A program made the position numbers and the translations under genes. The notes under the pieces were generated by a model. The model did no database searches, had not been told where the DNA came from, and saw only the letters and a program-made list of their open reading frames with translations. Below, in pieces: positions 1-8,340 of a stretch of 64,000 nucleotides of DNA. This stretch comes from Nocardioides sp. URHA0020 (lineage in GTDB: Bacteria > Actinomycetota > Actinomycetes > Propionibacteriales > Nocardioidaceae): contig NZ_KK211166.1 in NCBI RefSeq assembly GCF_000620705.1, forward strand, positions 473,962-537,961, given 5' to 3'. Numbering within the stretch: the first letter of the stretch is position 1; each line of letters starts with the position of its first letter.

Positions 1-1392
1 CAGGTTGACCAGCGTGGTCTTGCCGGCTCCGGTCGGCCCGACGATCGCGACCGTCTGACCGGGCCGCGCGACCAGGGAGAGGTCGGTGATCAGCGGCCGG
101 TCCTCGTCGTACCGGAACGAGACGTGCTCGAAGGCGACCTCGCCGCGGCGTACGGCGGCGACGGCCAGCTCCGGGGCGTCGGACGGCTCCTCGTCGGCGT
201 CGAGCAGCTCGAAGACCCGCTCGGCCGAGGCCACGCCCGACTGCAGCAGGTTGGCCATCGACGCCACCGTCGTCAGGGGCTGCGTGAACTGCCGGCTGTA
301 CTGCACGAACGCCTGCACGTCGCCGAGCGAGAGTGACCCGCTCGACACCCGCAGGCCGCCGATCACGGCGATCACGACGTAGTTGAGGTTCCCGATGAAC
401 ATGATCGACGGCATGATCAGCCCGCTGACGAACTGGGCGCCGAAGCTGACCTTGTAGAGCTCGTCGTTCTCGGCGGCGAAGCGCTCCTCGACCTCGGCCT
501 GGCGACCGAAGACCTTGACCAGCGCGTGGCCGGAGTAGGCCTCCTCGATCTGCGCGTTGAGCTTGCCCGTACGCCGCCACTGGGCGACGAACTGGCCCTG
601 GGAGCGCTTCATGATCGCGCGGGTCACCAGCAGGGACAGAGGGACGGCGACCAGCGCCACGAGCGCGAGCAGCGGCGAGATCCAGAACATCATCCCGAGC
701 ACGGCTAGCACCGTCATCAGCGAGGTGAGCAGCTGGCTCATCGTCTGCTGCAGGGTCTGGCTGACGTTGTCGATGTCGTTGGTGACCCGGCTCAGCAGCT
801 CACCGCGCGGCGACCGGTCGAAGTAGCCGAGCGGCAGCCGGTTGATCTTGTCCTCGACGTCCGAGCGCATCCGGAAGATCGTGCTCTGCACGACGCCGTT
901 GAGGATGTAGCCCTGCATCCAGGCCAGCAACGAGGCGCCGGCGTAGATCGCGAGCACGATCATCAGCACGTGCCCGAGCGCCGCGAAGTCGACGCCCTGA
1001 CCGGGTACGACGTGGTCCATCGCGGCCAGCATGTCGGCCTGCCGGTCGTCACCCGTGGCCCGCAGCTCCTCGACGGCCTGGTCCTGGCTGACGCCGGCCG
1101 GGATCCCGCGGCTGATCAGCCCCGAGAAGATCAGGTCCGTGCCGTGGCCGAGGATGCGCGGCCCGACCGACATCAGCGCGACGCTGAGGATGCCGAGCAG
1201 CACCACCGCGATCGCCTTGGCGCGGTCGGGTCGCATCTGGCTGACCAGCCGCTTGGCGGACGGGCCGAAGGTCATCGCCTTCTGGCCCACCATGCCGCCG
1301 CCCATCGGGCCACGGCCGGGTCCGCCCTGGGGCGCCTCGATCCGCTCGGTGGCCTCGAACTCCTGCTTCTTGGGCTTCTCCGGGGTGCTCAT
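1..1392 (-). CDS. ABC exporter, fused permease-ATPase, partial (C-terminus outside window)
   Basis: The first 464 residues of a multidrug-type ABC half-transporter are present. A charged N-terminal leader rich in Gly and Met is followed by six predicted membrane segments (about residues 60-370) with the usual SPRGELLSRVTNDID-type region, then the nucleotide-binding domain. The window ends just after the Walker A motif GPTGAGKTT, so the signature and Walker B motifs are not visible. The ATG overlaps the stop of the upstream exporter gene by 4 bp (ATGA), so the two are translationally coupled. The likely product is one half of a heterodimeric exporter for drugs or lipids; the substrate cannot be told from sequence. 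Confidence 0.9.
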   Translation of the reverse strand, partial: MSTPEKPKKQEFEATERIEAPQGGPGRGPMGGGMVGQKAMTFGPSAKRLVSQMRPDRAKAIAVVLLGILSVALMSVGPRILGHGTDLIFSGLISRGIPAGVSQDQAVEELRATGDDRQADMLAAMDHVVPGQGVDFAALGHVLMIVLAIYAGASLLAWMQGYILNGVVQSTIFRMRSDVEDKINRLPLGYFDRSPRGELLSRVTNDIDNVSQTLQQTMSQLLTSLMTVLAVLGMMFWISPLLALVALVAVPLSLLVTRAIMKRSQGQFVAQWRRTGKLNAQIEEAYSGHALVKVFGRQAEVEERFAAENDELYKVSFGAQFVSGLIMPSIMFIGNLNYVVIAVIGGLRVSSGSLSLGDVQAFVQYSRQFTQPLTTVASMANLLQSGVASAERVFELLDADEEPSDAPELAVAAVRRGEVAFEHVSFRYDEDRPLITDLSLVARPGQTVAIVGPTGAGKTTLVNL

Positions 1393-3125
1393 GCTGCTTC
1401 CTCGGCCGTCATCTGGGAGGAGACGATCTCCTGGTAGGTCTCGCAGCTCTCGAGCAGCTCGCGATGGGTGCCCCGACCGACGACGCGGCCGTCCTCGAGC
1501 ACCAGGATCAGGTCGGCGTCGATGATCGTCGTGACGCGCTGGGCGACGATGACCACGGTCGCGTCGGCGGTGGTGGGCCTGAGGGCGGCCCGCAACCGGG
1601 CGTCCGTGGCGAGGTCGAGCGCCGAGAAGGAGTCGTCGAAGAGGTAGATCCCGGGTCGGCGGATCAGGGCCCGCGCGATCGCGAGCCGCTGCCGCTGACC
1701 GCCGGAGAAGTTCGTGCCGCCCTGGACGACCGGGGAGTCGAGCCCGTCGGGCAGGGCCTCGACGAAGTCGCGGCCCTGCGCCACCTCGAGCGCCGCCCAC
1801 ATCTCGTCGTCGGTCGCGTCCGGCTTGCCGTACTGCAGGTTGCTGCGGACCGTGCCGCTGAAGAGGTACGCCTTCTGCGGCACCAGCCCGATCTGGTCCC
1901 ACAGCAGGTCGGGGTCGACGCGTCGTACGTCGCACCCACCGACGCGGACGACGCCCTCGGTCGCGTCGAAGAGACGCGGGACGAGGTTGACCAGGGTCGA
2001 CTTGCCGGCACCGGTCGAGCCGATGACCGCGATGGTCTGCCCCGGGCGCGCGGAGAAGGAGACGTCGCTCAGGACCGGCTCCTCGGCGCCCGGGTAGGCG
2101 AAGGTCACGTGCTCCACGTCGAGGTGGCCGCGCAGCGCCGGGTCGGGCGCGATCGGGTCCTCGGGCGGCGCGACGGAGGTGTGCGTGTCGAGCACCTCAG
2201 CGATGCGATCTCCGCACACGGCGGCACGCGGGATCATCATCAGCATGAAGGTCGCCATCATCACCGACATCAGGATCTGCATCAGGTAGGACAGGAACGC
2301 CGTCAGCGCGCCGACCTGCATCTGGCCGCTGTCGACCCGGTGCCCGCCGAACCAGATGACCGCGACGCTGGAGACGTTCACGACGAGGATCACCAGCGGG
2401 AACATGGTGGCCATCCACCGGCCGGCACGCACGGCGACGTCGGTGAGGTCGGCGTTCGCCTCGCCGAACCGCTTGGTCTCGTAGGGCTCCCGCACGAACG
2501 CGCGGACCACCCGGATGCCGGTGATCTGCTCGCGCAGCACCCGGTTGATCTCGTCGATGCGGGTCTGCATCTTGCGGAAGTTCGGGACCATCTTGCTGAC
2601 CACGAAGCCGACGCTGACGAAGAGCGCGGGCACGACGACGGCCAGGATCCAGCCGAGACCCATGTCCTCGCGCAGCGCCATGAAGACGCCGCCGACCATC
2701 ATGATCGGCGAGGACACCGCGATCGTGCAGGCCATCAGCACCAGCATCTGCACCTGCTGCACGTCGTTGGTGCTGCGGGTGATCAGCGACGGGGCCCCGA
2801 AGTGCTGGACCTCCTTGGTGGAGAAGCTCCCGACCCGGTGGAAGAGCGCGGTGCGCACGTCGCGGCCGAAGCCCATCGCGGTCCGCGCCCCGAACCACAC
2901 CGCGGTCACCGAGCACACGATCTGCACCAGCGAGACGCCGAGCATGATCGCGCCGATGCGCAGGATGTAGCCGGTGTCGCCGGTGACGACGCCGTTGTCG
3001 ATGATGTCGGCGTTGAGCGACGGCAGGTAGAGCATCGCGACGACGCCGATGAACTGCAGGACGACGACGATCGTCAGCCAGAGCTTGTACGGCGCGAGTC
3101 GCTCGCGGAGAAGGCGGATCAGCAT
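1389..3125 (-). CDS. ABC exporter, fused permease-ATPase (partner half)
   Basis: A 578-residue complete half-transporter. About 320 residues of transmembrane domain (six hydrophobic segments) are followed by an ABC domain with Walker A GSTGAGKST near residue 367, signature SGGQRQR near 473 and Walker B YLFDDSFSALD near 495. The residue after Walker B is Asp-Ser where an active site normally has Asp-Glu, so this is probably the degenerate catalytic site seen in one member of heterodimeric exporters. It lies between a TetR regulator upstream (their ends overlap) and the second half-transporter downstream (ATGA overlap). The operon resembles TetR-controlled multidrug efflux pairs. Confidence 0.9.
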   Translation of the reverse strand: MLIRLLRERLAPYKLWLTIVVVLQFIGVVAMLYLPSLNADIIDNGVVTGDTGYILRIGAIMLGVSLVQIVCSVTAVWFGARTAMGFGRDVRTALFHRVGSFSTKEVQHFGAPSLITRSTNDVQQVQMLVLMACTIAVSSPIMMVGGVFMALREDMGLGWILAVVVPALFVSVGFVVSKMVPNFRKMQTRIDEINRVLREQITGIRVVRAFVREPYETKRFGEANADLTDVAVRAGRWMATMFPLVILVVNVSSVAVIWFGGHRVDSGQMQVGALTAFLSYLMQILMSVMMATFMLMMIPRAAVCGDRIAEVLDTHTSVAPPEDPIAPDPALRGHLDVEHVTFAYPGAEEPVLSDVSFSARPGQTIAVIGSTGAGKSTLVNLVPRLFDATEGVVRVGGCDVRRVDPDLLWDQIGLVPQKAYLFSGTVRSNLQYGKPDATDDEMWAALEVAQGRDFVEALPDGLDSPVVQGGTNFSGGQRQRLAIARALIRRPGIYLFDDSFSALDLATDARLRAALRPTTADATVVIVAQRVTTIIDADLILVLEDGRVVGRGTHRELLESCETYQEIVSSQMTAEEAA

Positions 3126-3706
3126 GGGTCTCTCCTCTGGAGTCCGAGCAGGACGGTGTCGACGATCTCGTCGGGGGTGAGCAGCCGACCGTCGGCGATG
3201 TGCTCGTGGCTGCCCGCGAAGGTGAGCAGGCGCAGGACGTGGATGAAGTGCTCGAGAGGTACGACGAGCTGGTCGGCGTCGCCGGCCACGACCTCGCCGA
3301 GCAGGCCCTCGAGGCGCTTGCGCCAGGCGGCGGCCGCCTCGGCGTCGTGGAGGTGCGTGGGCGGGCGGACCAGGCCCATCTTCTGCATCAGGTCGAAGGT
3401 GGCCCGGAACCGCTGCTGCATGATCGCGACCAGCGTCACCAGCCGCTCGCGCAGCGGCAGCTCCCGGTCGATCTCCTCGAGCCGGGCGACCAGGTCCCCC
3501 GGCTCGAAGGCCCGGGAGATCGCCGCGTCGAGCAGCTCCTCCTTCGAGGCGAACGCCCGGAAGACGGTCCCCTCCGCGATCCCGGCGGCCTCCGCGATCT
3601 GGCGGGTCGTCACGTCGCGGCCGTGCAGGCGCAGCAGCCGGAGGGCGACGTCGGTGAGGTGGGCCCGACGCTCGTCGGGCGACATCGGGCGGGCACGGGG
3701 GGACAC
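3119..3706 (-). CDS. TetR/AcrR family transcriptional regulator
   Basis: About 195 residues with an N-terminal helix-turn-helix of TetR type (VTTRQIAEAAGIAEGTVF followed by FASKEELLDAA, roughly residues 30-62) and a variable C-terminal ligand domain. It is the first gene of the exporter operon and overlaps the next start, so it very probably represses the exporters and itself. I chose the GTG at 3706 because a TAGGAT -10 box ends 7 nt before it and the operator lies between -10 and -35; a GTG further upstream (3733) would put the start inside the operator. ATG at 3685 is an alternative without a ribosome binding site. Confidence 0.88.
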   Translation of the reverse strand: MSPRARPMSPDERRAHLTDVALRLLRLHGRDVTTRQIAEAAGIAEGTVFRAFASKEELLDAAISRAFEPGDLVARLEEIDRELPLRERLVTLVAIMQQRFRATFDLMQKMGLVRPPTHLHDAEAAAAWRKRLEGLLGEVVAGDADQLVVPLEHFIHVLRLLTFAGSHEHIADGRLLTPDEIVDTVLLGLQRRDPC

Positions 3707-3713
3707 CCGACGG

Positions 3714-3743
3714 ATCCTAGAGTGAGTGAGCACTCACTCACAA
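3714..3743 (-). promoter_or_regulatory. tetR promoter with embedded operator
   Basis: Perfect inverted repeat at 3722-3741, with 9-bp arms GTGAGTGAG and CTCACTCAC around CA. It sits in the 18-bp spacer between a -35 TTGTGA (3743-3738, minus strand) and a -10 TAGGAT (3719-3714). Binding there would block RNA polymerase, which fits autorepression by the TetR protein. Confidence 0.75.
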
Positions 3744-3764
3744 GCCCCTTTCCCGAGCAGCGCC

Positions 3765-4406
3765 CTAGGGGGCCAGCCGCTCCGTCACCCACCCGGTCGG
3801 CGTACGGCGGTAGACGAGCCGGTCGTGCAGGCGCGACGTGCGCCCCTGCCAGAACTCCACGACCTCGGGGCGTACGACGTACCCGCCCCACTCCTCGGGG
3901 GTCGGCACGTCGTCCGGGTAGCGGGCGTCGGCGTCGGCGTACGCCGCCTCGAGCTCCGCGCGTCCCGACACCACCTGGGACTGGTGCGAGGCGACGGCCC
4001 CGAGCTGGGAGCCGTGCGGACGGCTGGAGAAGTAGGCCTCGACGTCGGCGCGCGGGAGCGGGCTCGCGACGCCGTCGACGCGGACCTGGCGCTCCAGCAC
4101 GTGCCAGGGCAGCAGCAGGGCGCACCGCGGGTTGGCCGCGAGCTCGGACCCCTTGCGGGACGCGGTGTTGGTGAAGAAGACGAAGCCGTCGGCGGAGACG
4201 CCCTTGAGCAGCACCATCCGCGAGGACGGCGCTCCGTCGGGGCCGACCGTGCTGACCACCATCGCGTTGGCGTCGTGGTGGATCGCCGCGTGCGCCTCGC
4301 CCATCCAGCGCTCGAACATCGCGAACGGGTCGGCCGCGAGATCCGACTCGTCGAGGCCGTCGCGGGCGTAGTCCTCGCGCAGGGCGGAGAGGTCGAGAGG
4401 AGCCAT
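3765..4406 (-). CDS. pdxH: pyridoxamine 5'-phosphate oxidase
   Basis: 213 residues, the usual length for PdxH, which oxidises pyridoxine or pyridoxamine 5'-phosphate to pyridoxal 5'-phosphate with FMN and oxygen. Family marks are PSSRMVLLKG and FFTNTASRKGSEL (FMN and phosphate contacts), RPHGSQLGAVASHQSQVV, and the conserved C-terminus from EFWQGRTSRLHDR to ERLAP. The start at ATG 4406 gives the normal N-terminus and lies 7 nt after a TAGGGT -10 box (4419-4414), so the mRNA may be leaderless. It is divergent from the citrate synthase gene. A longer frame extends back to 4553 but overlaps that gene and does not look like PdxH. Confidence 0.93.
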   Translation of the reverse strand: MAPLDLSALREDYARDGLDESDLAADPFAMFERWMGEAHAAIHHDANAMVVSTVGPDGAPSSRMVLLKGVSADGFVFFTNTASRKGSELAANPRCALLLPWHVLERQVRVDGVASPLPRADVEAYFSSRPHGSQLGAVASHQSQVVSGRAELEAAYADADARYPDDVPTPEEWGGYVVRPEVVEFWQGRTSRLHDRLVYRRTPTGWVTERLAP

Positions 4407-4485
4407 GCCCTCGACCCTAGTCGCGGCCCGGGTGCACAATGCGGGGCGGCGCCTGACGCCCGTCAACTTCGACCTGAGGAGCCCG

Positions 4486-5592
4486 ATGACCGAGGTACAC
4501 CACGGACTGGAGGGCGTCGTCGCCTTCGAGACGCAGATCGCGGAGCCCGACAAGGAGGGCTCGGCGCTGCGCTACCGCGGCGTGGACATCGAGGACATCG
4601 TCGGCCGGGTCCCGTTCGAGAACGTGTGGGGGCTGCTCATCGACGGCAGCTACACCCCCGGCCTCTCCCCCGCCGAGCCCTACAACCTCCCGGTCCACAC
4701 CGGCGACGTACGCGTCGACGTGCAGGCGGCGGTCGCGATGCTCGCACCGGCCTTCGGCTTCGGCCAGACCTACGACATCAGCGACGAGCAGGCCCGCGAG
4801 GACCTCGGCCGGGTGGCCGTCATGGTCCTGTCGTACGCCGCGCAGTCGGCCCGCGGGCTCCACCAGGCCGTCGTGCCGCAGCGGCTCGTCGACGAGGGTC
4901 GGACCCTCGCGGAGAAGTTCCTGATCCGCTGGAAGGGCGAGGCGGATCCCAAGCACGTCAAGGCGATCGACGCCTACTGGAGCTCGGCGGCCGAGCACGG
5001 CATGAACGCCTCGACCTTCACCGCCCGGGTGATCACCTCGACCGGCGCGGACGTCGCGGCCGCCTTCTCCGGCGCGATCGGGGCGATGAGCGGACCGCTG
5101 CACGGCGGCGCCCCCTCGCGCGTGCTCGGCATGATCGAGGAGGTCGAGAAGCGCGACGGTGACGCGACGTCGTACGTCAAGGAGCTGCTCGACAGCGGCG
5201 AGCGGCTGATGGGCTTCGGCCACCGCGTCTACCGCGCCGAGGACCCGCGCGCCCGGGTGCTGCGTCGTACGGCGAAGGAGCTGGACGCCCCGCGCTACGC
5301 CGTCGCCGAGGCACTGGAGCAGGCGGCGCTCGCCGAGCTCCGCGAACGCCGGCCCGACCGGGTGCTCGAGACCAACGTGGAGTTCTGGGCCGCGATCGTG
5401 CTCGACTTCGCGGAGGTGCCCGCGCACATGTTCACCTCGATGTTCACCTGCGCGCGCACGGGCGGCTGGTCGGCGCACATCCTCGAGCAGAAGACGACCG
5501 GCCGCCTGATCCGGCCGTCCGCGATCTACACCGGCCCGGCCTCGCGCCCGGCCTCGGCCGTTGACGGGTGGCGGTCCGAGTGGGACGTGTGA
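4486..5592 (+). CDS. citA: citrate synthase family protein (CitA, citrate synthase 2 type)
   Basis: 368 residues, the short bacterial form. It condenses acetyl-CoA with oxaloacetate at the entry of the TCA cycle (or, in relatives, propionyl-CoA in the methylcitrate cycle). Catalytic regions are GPLHGGAPSRVL (His206) and GFGHRVYRAEDPRA (His246). In the third motif, NVEFW, the usual catalytic Asp is Glu299. A good ribosome binding site (GAGGAG) lies 5 nt before ATG 4486; earlier in-frame starts lack one. It is divergent from pdxH and overlaps the start of the next SDR gene. It may be a second citrate synthase beside a main one elsewhere in the genome. Confidence 0.88.
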   Translation: MTEVHHGLEGVVAFETQIAEPDKEGSALRYRGVDIEDIVGRVPFENVWGLLIDGSYTPGLSPAEPYNLPVHTGDVRVDVQAAVAMLAPAFGFGQTYDISDEQAREDLGRVAVMVLSYAAQSARGLHQAVVPQRLVDEGRTLAEKFLIRWKGEADPKHVKAIDAYWSSAAEHGMNASTFTARVITSTGADVAAAFSGAIGAMSGPLHGGAPSRVLGMIEEVEKRDGDATSYVKELLDSGERLMGFGHRVYRAEDPRARVLRRTAKELDAPRYAVAEALEQAALAELRERRPDRVLETNVEFWAAIVLDFAEVPAHMFTSMFTCARTGGWSAHILEQKTTGRLIRPSAIYTGPASRPASAVDGWRSEWDV

Positions 5593-6440
5593 GGGCCGAC
5601 GTCGACGCGCACTTCGCCGGCAGGACGGCGATCGTCACCGGTGCGGGCTCGGGCATCGGAGCCGCCCTGACCCGGGCGCTGGTCGCGGCCGGCGCCGAGG
5701 TGGTCTGCGCCGACCTCGACGAGGTCGCCGCGTCACGCACCGTCACGTCCGTCACCGGCCCGGGCACCGCGAGGGCCGCCGCCCTCGACGTCACCGACGC
5801 CGCGGCGGTGCAGGCGCTGGTGGACTCCGTCGACCCGGACCTGCTCTTCAACAACGCCGGCATCACCTTCGGCGGCGAGACGGAGGACCTGACGCTCGCG
5901 CAGTGGAACGCGATCATCGACGTCAACATCCGCGGTGTCGTGCACGGTGTCGCGGCGGCGTACCCGCGCATGGTCCGCCGCGGCTCGGGACAGATCGTCA
6001 ACACCGCGTCGATGGGTGGGCTGATGGCGGCCGGGCTGATCACGTCGTACGTCATGACGAAGCACGCCGTGGTGGGCCTCTCCCTCGCGCTGCGCACGGA
6101 GGCGGCGGCCAAGGGCGTCGGCGTCACGGTCGTCTGCCCGGCCGCGGTGGACACCCCGATCCTCGACAAGGGCTACATCGGCAAGTTCCACGGCCGCGAC
6201 TTCTACCTCAAGGGCCAGGGCGTCCGGCACCCGCTGGACCCGGACGTGTTCGCCGCCGAGGTGCTGCAGACCGTCGCCGACGACCGGGCCATGCTCGTCA
6301 CGCCCCGTCCGGCGCGGATCGCGTGGCGGCTGGGCCGCTTCTTCCCGGGCTTCGTGCAGAAGCAGGCGATCGGGTTCGTCGCCAAGCAGCGCCGGCTGCA
6401 GGACAAGCGGGCGAGGAAGGCGCTGAAGGCGGCCGCCTAG
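5589..6440 (+). CDS. short-chain dehydrogenase/reductase (SDR)
   Basis: About 283 residues of classical SDR fold. The dinucleotide motif TGAGSGIG is near residue 15, NNAG near 90, and the active site has Ser about 141, Tyr154 and Lys158 (YVMTK). It oxidises or reduces an alcohol/ketone with NAD(P); the substrate is unknown. The GTG chosen overlaps the citA stop (GTGA), implying coupling; GTG 5568 is an alternative. The C-terminal extension of about 60 residues (RPARIAWRLGRFFPG, basic end) resembles SDRs that act on lipids or steroids in actinobacteria. Its stop overlaps the stop of the convergent gene at CTAG. Confidence 0.85.
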   Translation: MRADVDAHFAGRTAIVTGAGSGIGAALTRALVAAGAEVVCADLDEVAASRTVTSVTGPGTARAAALDVTDAAAVQALVDSVDPDLLFNNAGITFGGETEDLTLAQWNAIIDVNIRGVVHGVAAAYPRMVRRGSGQIVNTASMGGLMAAGLITSYVMTKHAVVGLSLALRTEAAAKGVGVTVVCPAAVDTPILDKGYIGKFHGRDFYLKGQGVRHPLDPDVFAAEVLQTVADDRAMLVTPRPARIAWRLGRFFPGFVQKQAIGFVAKQRRLQDKRARKALKAAA

Positions 6441-7522
6441 GAAACTGCCGGCGCGGCGTACGTCCCGCGGCCGGTCGGCAGCGGCAGGTCGAGCGTCGTC
6501 CGGATGCCGGGGGCGGCCGCGCGGACGTCCGGGATGGCGTTCACGATCCGGCCGCAGGCGGCGACGATCGCGGCGTGGTTGTGGTCGCCGTGCTCGCTGC
6601 TGGGCACCACGTCGACGACGTACGACGGCTCCCCGGTGATCTCGACCCGGTAGGAGCCGCCGCCGGCGGACGGGCGGGCCCAGTCGGGTCGCAGGTCGTC
6701 GCGGGTGCGGGTGACGTGCTCGACGACGATCGCCGGGTGACCACCGACCATGCCGCTGATCGAGAAGTGCAGCGCCGCGATCGTGCCCTTCTCGATCCGC
6801 CCGGCGGCGATGTCGTAGGACTCCGGCGCCGGCTCCGCCTCCCAGAACTCGACGATCTCGTCGACCTCGATGCCGAGGCCGGCGGCCATCATCCGGATCG
6901 CGGTGCCCCAGGCGAGCCCGAGGACGCCGGGCAGGAAGAGCAGCGGCGTGGAGTCGACGGGGCTGCCGAAGCCCATCAGGTCGAACATCACCTCGGTGCC
7001 GTCGTACGTCGCGTAGTCGGCCAGCTCGTAGCAGGTGATCTGCTCGACGCGCTGGCAGGTGCTGGCCAGCGCGAGCGGCACCAGGTCGCTGGCGAAGCCG
7101 GGGTCGACGCCGGTGATGTAGACCGACGCGCCGCCCGCCTGCGCCGACGCCTCGACCTTGTCCAGCACGGCCTGCGGCATGGTGCCCCACGGGTACTGCA
7201 GCGTGCCGGGAGCCGAGCCCACCACGTCGATGCCGGCCTCGAGCAGCCTGCGTACGTCGTTGGTCGCCTCGCGCGGACGGGTGTCGCCCATCGCGCAGTA
7301 GACGACGCACTGCGGGCCGGCCGCGATCAGCGCGTCCAGGTCACCGACGGCCGCGATCCCGGTGACCGTGTCCACACCCGCCAGCTCACCCGCGTCCCTG
7401 CCGACCTTCTCCGGCGTCGACGTCGAGACGGCCACCAGCTCGAACCGGTCGTCGGCGATGAGCTGGCGCAGCGTGAGCCTGCCGGCGTTGCCGGTGCTCA
7501 CCTGGGCGACGCGGATCGACAT
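6437..7522 (-). CDS. DapB-like NAD(P)-dependent reductase
   Basis: 361 residues with an N-terminal Rossmann motif (VAQVSTGNAGRLTLRQL) and the two-domain layout of proteins usually annotated as dihydrodipicolinate-reductase-like or 2,4-diaminopentanoate-dehydrogenase-like in actinobacteria. It is not a true lysine pathway DapB, which is about 250 residues. Such genes often sit in steroid, terpene or fatty-acid catabolic clusters. It starts at ATG 7522 with a GAGGGAG ribosome binding site and faces an SDR gene across a 63-bp spacer that holds a KstR-type palindrome, which suggests joint control. The real substrate is unknown. Confidence 0.75.
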   Translation of the reverse strand: MSIRVAQVSTGNAGRLTLRQLIADDRFELVAVSTSTPEKVGRDAGELAGVDTVTGIAAVGDLDALIAAGPQCVVYCAMGDTRPREATNDVRRLLEAGIDVVGSAPGTLQYPWGTMPQAVLDKVEASAQAGGASVYITGVDPGFASDLVPLALASTCQRVEQITCYELADYATYDGTEVMFDLMGFGSPVDSTPLLFLPGVLGLAWGTAIRMMAAGLGIEVDEIVEFWEAEPAPESYDIAAGRIEKGTIAALHFSISGMVGGHPAIVVEHVTRTRDDLRPDWARPSAGGGSYRVEITGEPSYVVDVVPSSEHGDHNHAAIVAACGRIVNAIPDVRAAAPGIRTTLDLPLPTGRGTYAAPAVS

Positions 7523-7539
7523 GCGGTTCTCCCTCGAAC

Positions 7540-7553
7540 TGGAACGTGTTCTA
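7540..7553. promoter_or_regulatory. KstR-type operator (TNNAACNNGTTNNA)
   Basis: TGGAACGTGTTCTA matches the published consensus of the TetR-family steroid-catabolism repressor KstR at every fixed position. It lies between two divergent oxidoreductase genes, 18 bp from one start and 32 bp from the other, where a repressor could act on both. The match to the consensus is seen in the sequence; binding is inferred. Confidence 0.6.
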
Positions 7554-7585
7554 CCCGACGGGAAACTAAGTTATCGTCCCGACGC

Positions 7586-8323
7586 ATGGGACGTGTAGAC
7601 GGCAAGGTCGCGCTGATCAGCGGCGGGGCACGCAACATCGGCGGCGCCAGCGCCCGGCTGCTGGTGGCCGAGGGAGCGAAGGTCGTCATCGGCGACCTGC
7701 TCGACGACGAGGGTGCCGCCTTGGCCGAGGAGCTCGGCGACGCCGCGCGCTACATCCACCTCGACGTGACCGACGCCGACGACTGGAGGCGCGCGGTCGC
7801 CCACACCGTCGAGGAGTTCGGTGGGCTCCACGTCCTCTTCAACAACGCCGGCATCTTCAACGGCGGCCAGCTCCAGCGCTACCAGCAGGAGCTGTGGCAG
7901 CAGATGCTCGACGTCAACCTGACCGGGCCGTTCCTCGGCACCCGCGCAGCCGCCGATGCCATGATCGCGTCGGGCGGCGGCTCGATCATCAACACCTCGT
8001 CGATCGAGGGCCTCCGGGGCACACCGTGGGCGCACGGGTACGTCGCCTCGAAGTGGGGACTGACCGGCCTGACGAAGTCCACGGCCCTCGAGCTCGCGCC
8101 GCACGGCATCCGCGTCAACTCGCTGCACCCCGGCCGGATCAGCACGCCCGCCACCGACGCGATGCCGGTCGACCTCATCCCGATCCCGCTCGGCCGCCCC
8201 GGCCTGCCCGAGGAGGTCGCCGCGTTCGTGCTCTTCCTCGCCAGCGACGAGTCGTCGTTCGCCACCGGGGCCGAGTTCGTCGTCGACGGCGGGACCGTCA
8301 CCGCGATCCCGACCAAGGTCTAG
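7586..8323 (+). CDS. short-chain dehydrogenase/reductase, hydroxysteroid-dehydrogenase-like
   Basis: 245 residues, the length of the 3-alpha/20-beta-hydroxysteroid and 3-oxoacyl-ACP reductase type SDRs. The cofactor loop reads SGGARNIGGAS, a variant of TGxxxGIG. NNAG follows near residue 90, SSIEG gives the active-site Ser near 138, and YVASK supplies Tyr152 and Lys156. The C-terminus carries the typical PEEVAAFVLFLASDESSFATG and VDGG. ATG 7586 is the first plausible start. The KstR-type palindrome upstream and the similarity to hydroxysteroid dehydrogenases point to steroid or isoprenoid oxidation, but substrate choice in this family cannot be read from sequence. Confidence 0.85.
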   Translation: MGRVDGKVALISGGARNIGGASARLLVAEGAKVVIGDLLDDEGAALAEELGDAARYIHLDVTDADDWRRAVAHTVEEFGGLHVLFNNAGIFNGGQLQRYQQELWQQMLDVNLTGPFLGTRAAADAMIASGGGSIINTSSIEGLRGTPWAHGYVASKWGLTGLTKSTALELAPHGIRVNSLHPGRISTPATDAMPVDLIPIPLGRPGLPEEVAAFVLFLASDESSFATGAEFVVDGGTVTAIPTKV

Positions 8324-8340
8324 CCCGATCCAGCCGTCGG

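Noticed and set aside
1464..3725. 753-codon open frame opposite the ABC exporter and TetR genes
   Set aside because: His/Asp/Arg-rich shadow of the exporter genes, no recognisable domain.
5561..7585. Continuous frame leading into the second SDR gene
   Set aside because: It runs over the first SDR in another frame and antisense to the DapB-like gene; only the part from 7586 is protein-like.
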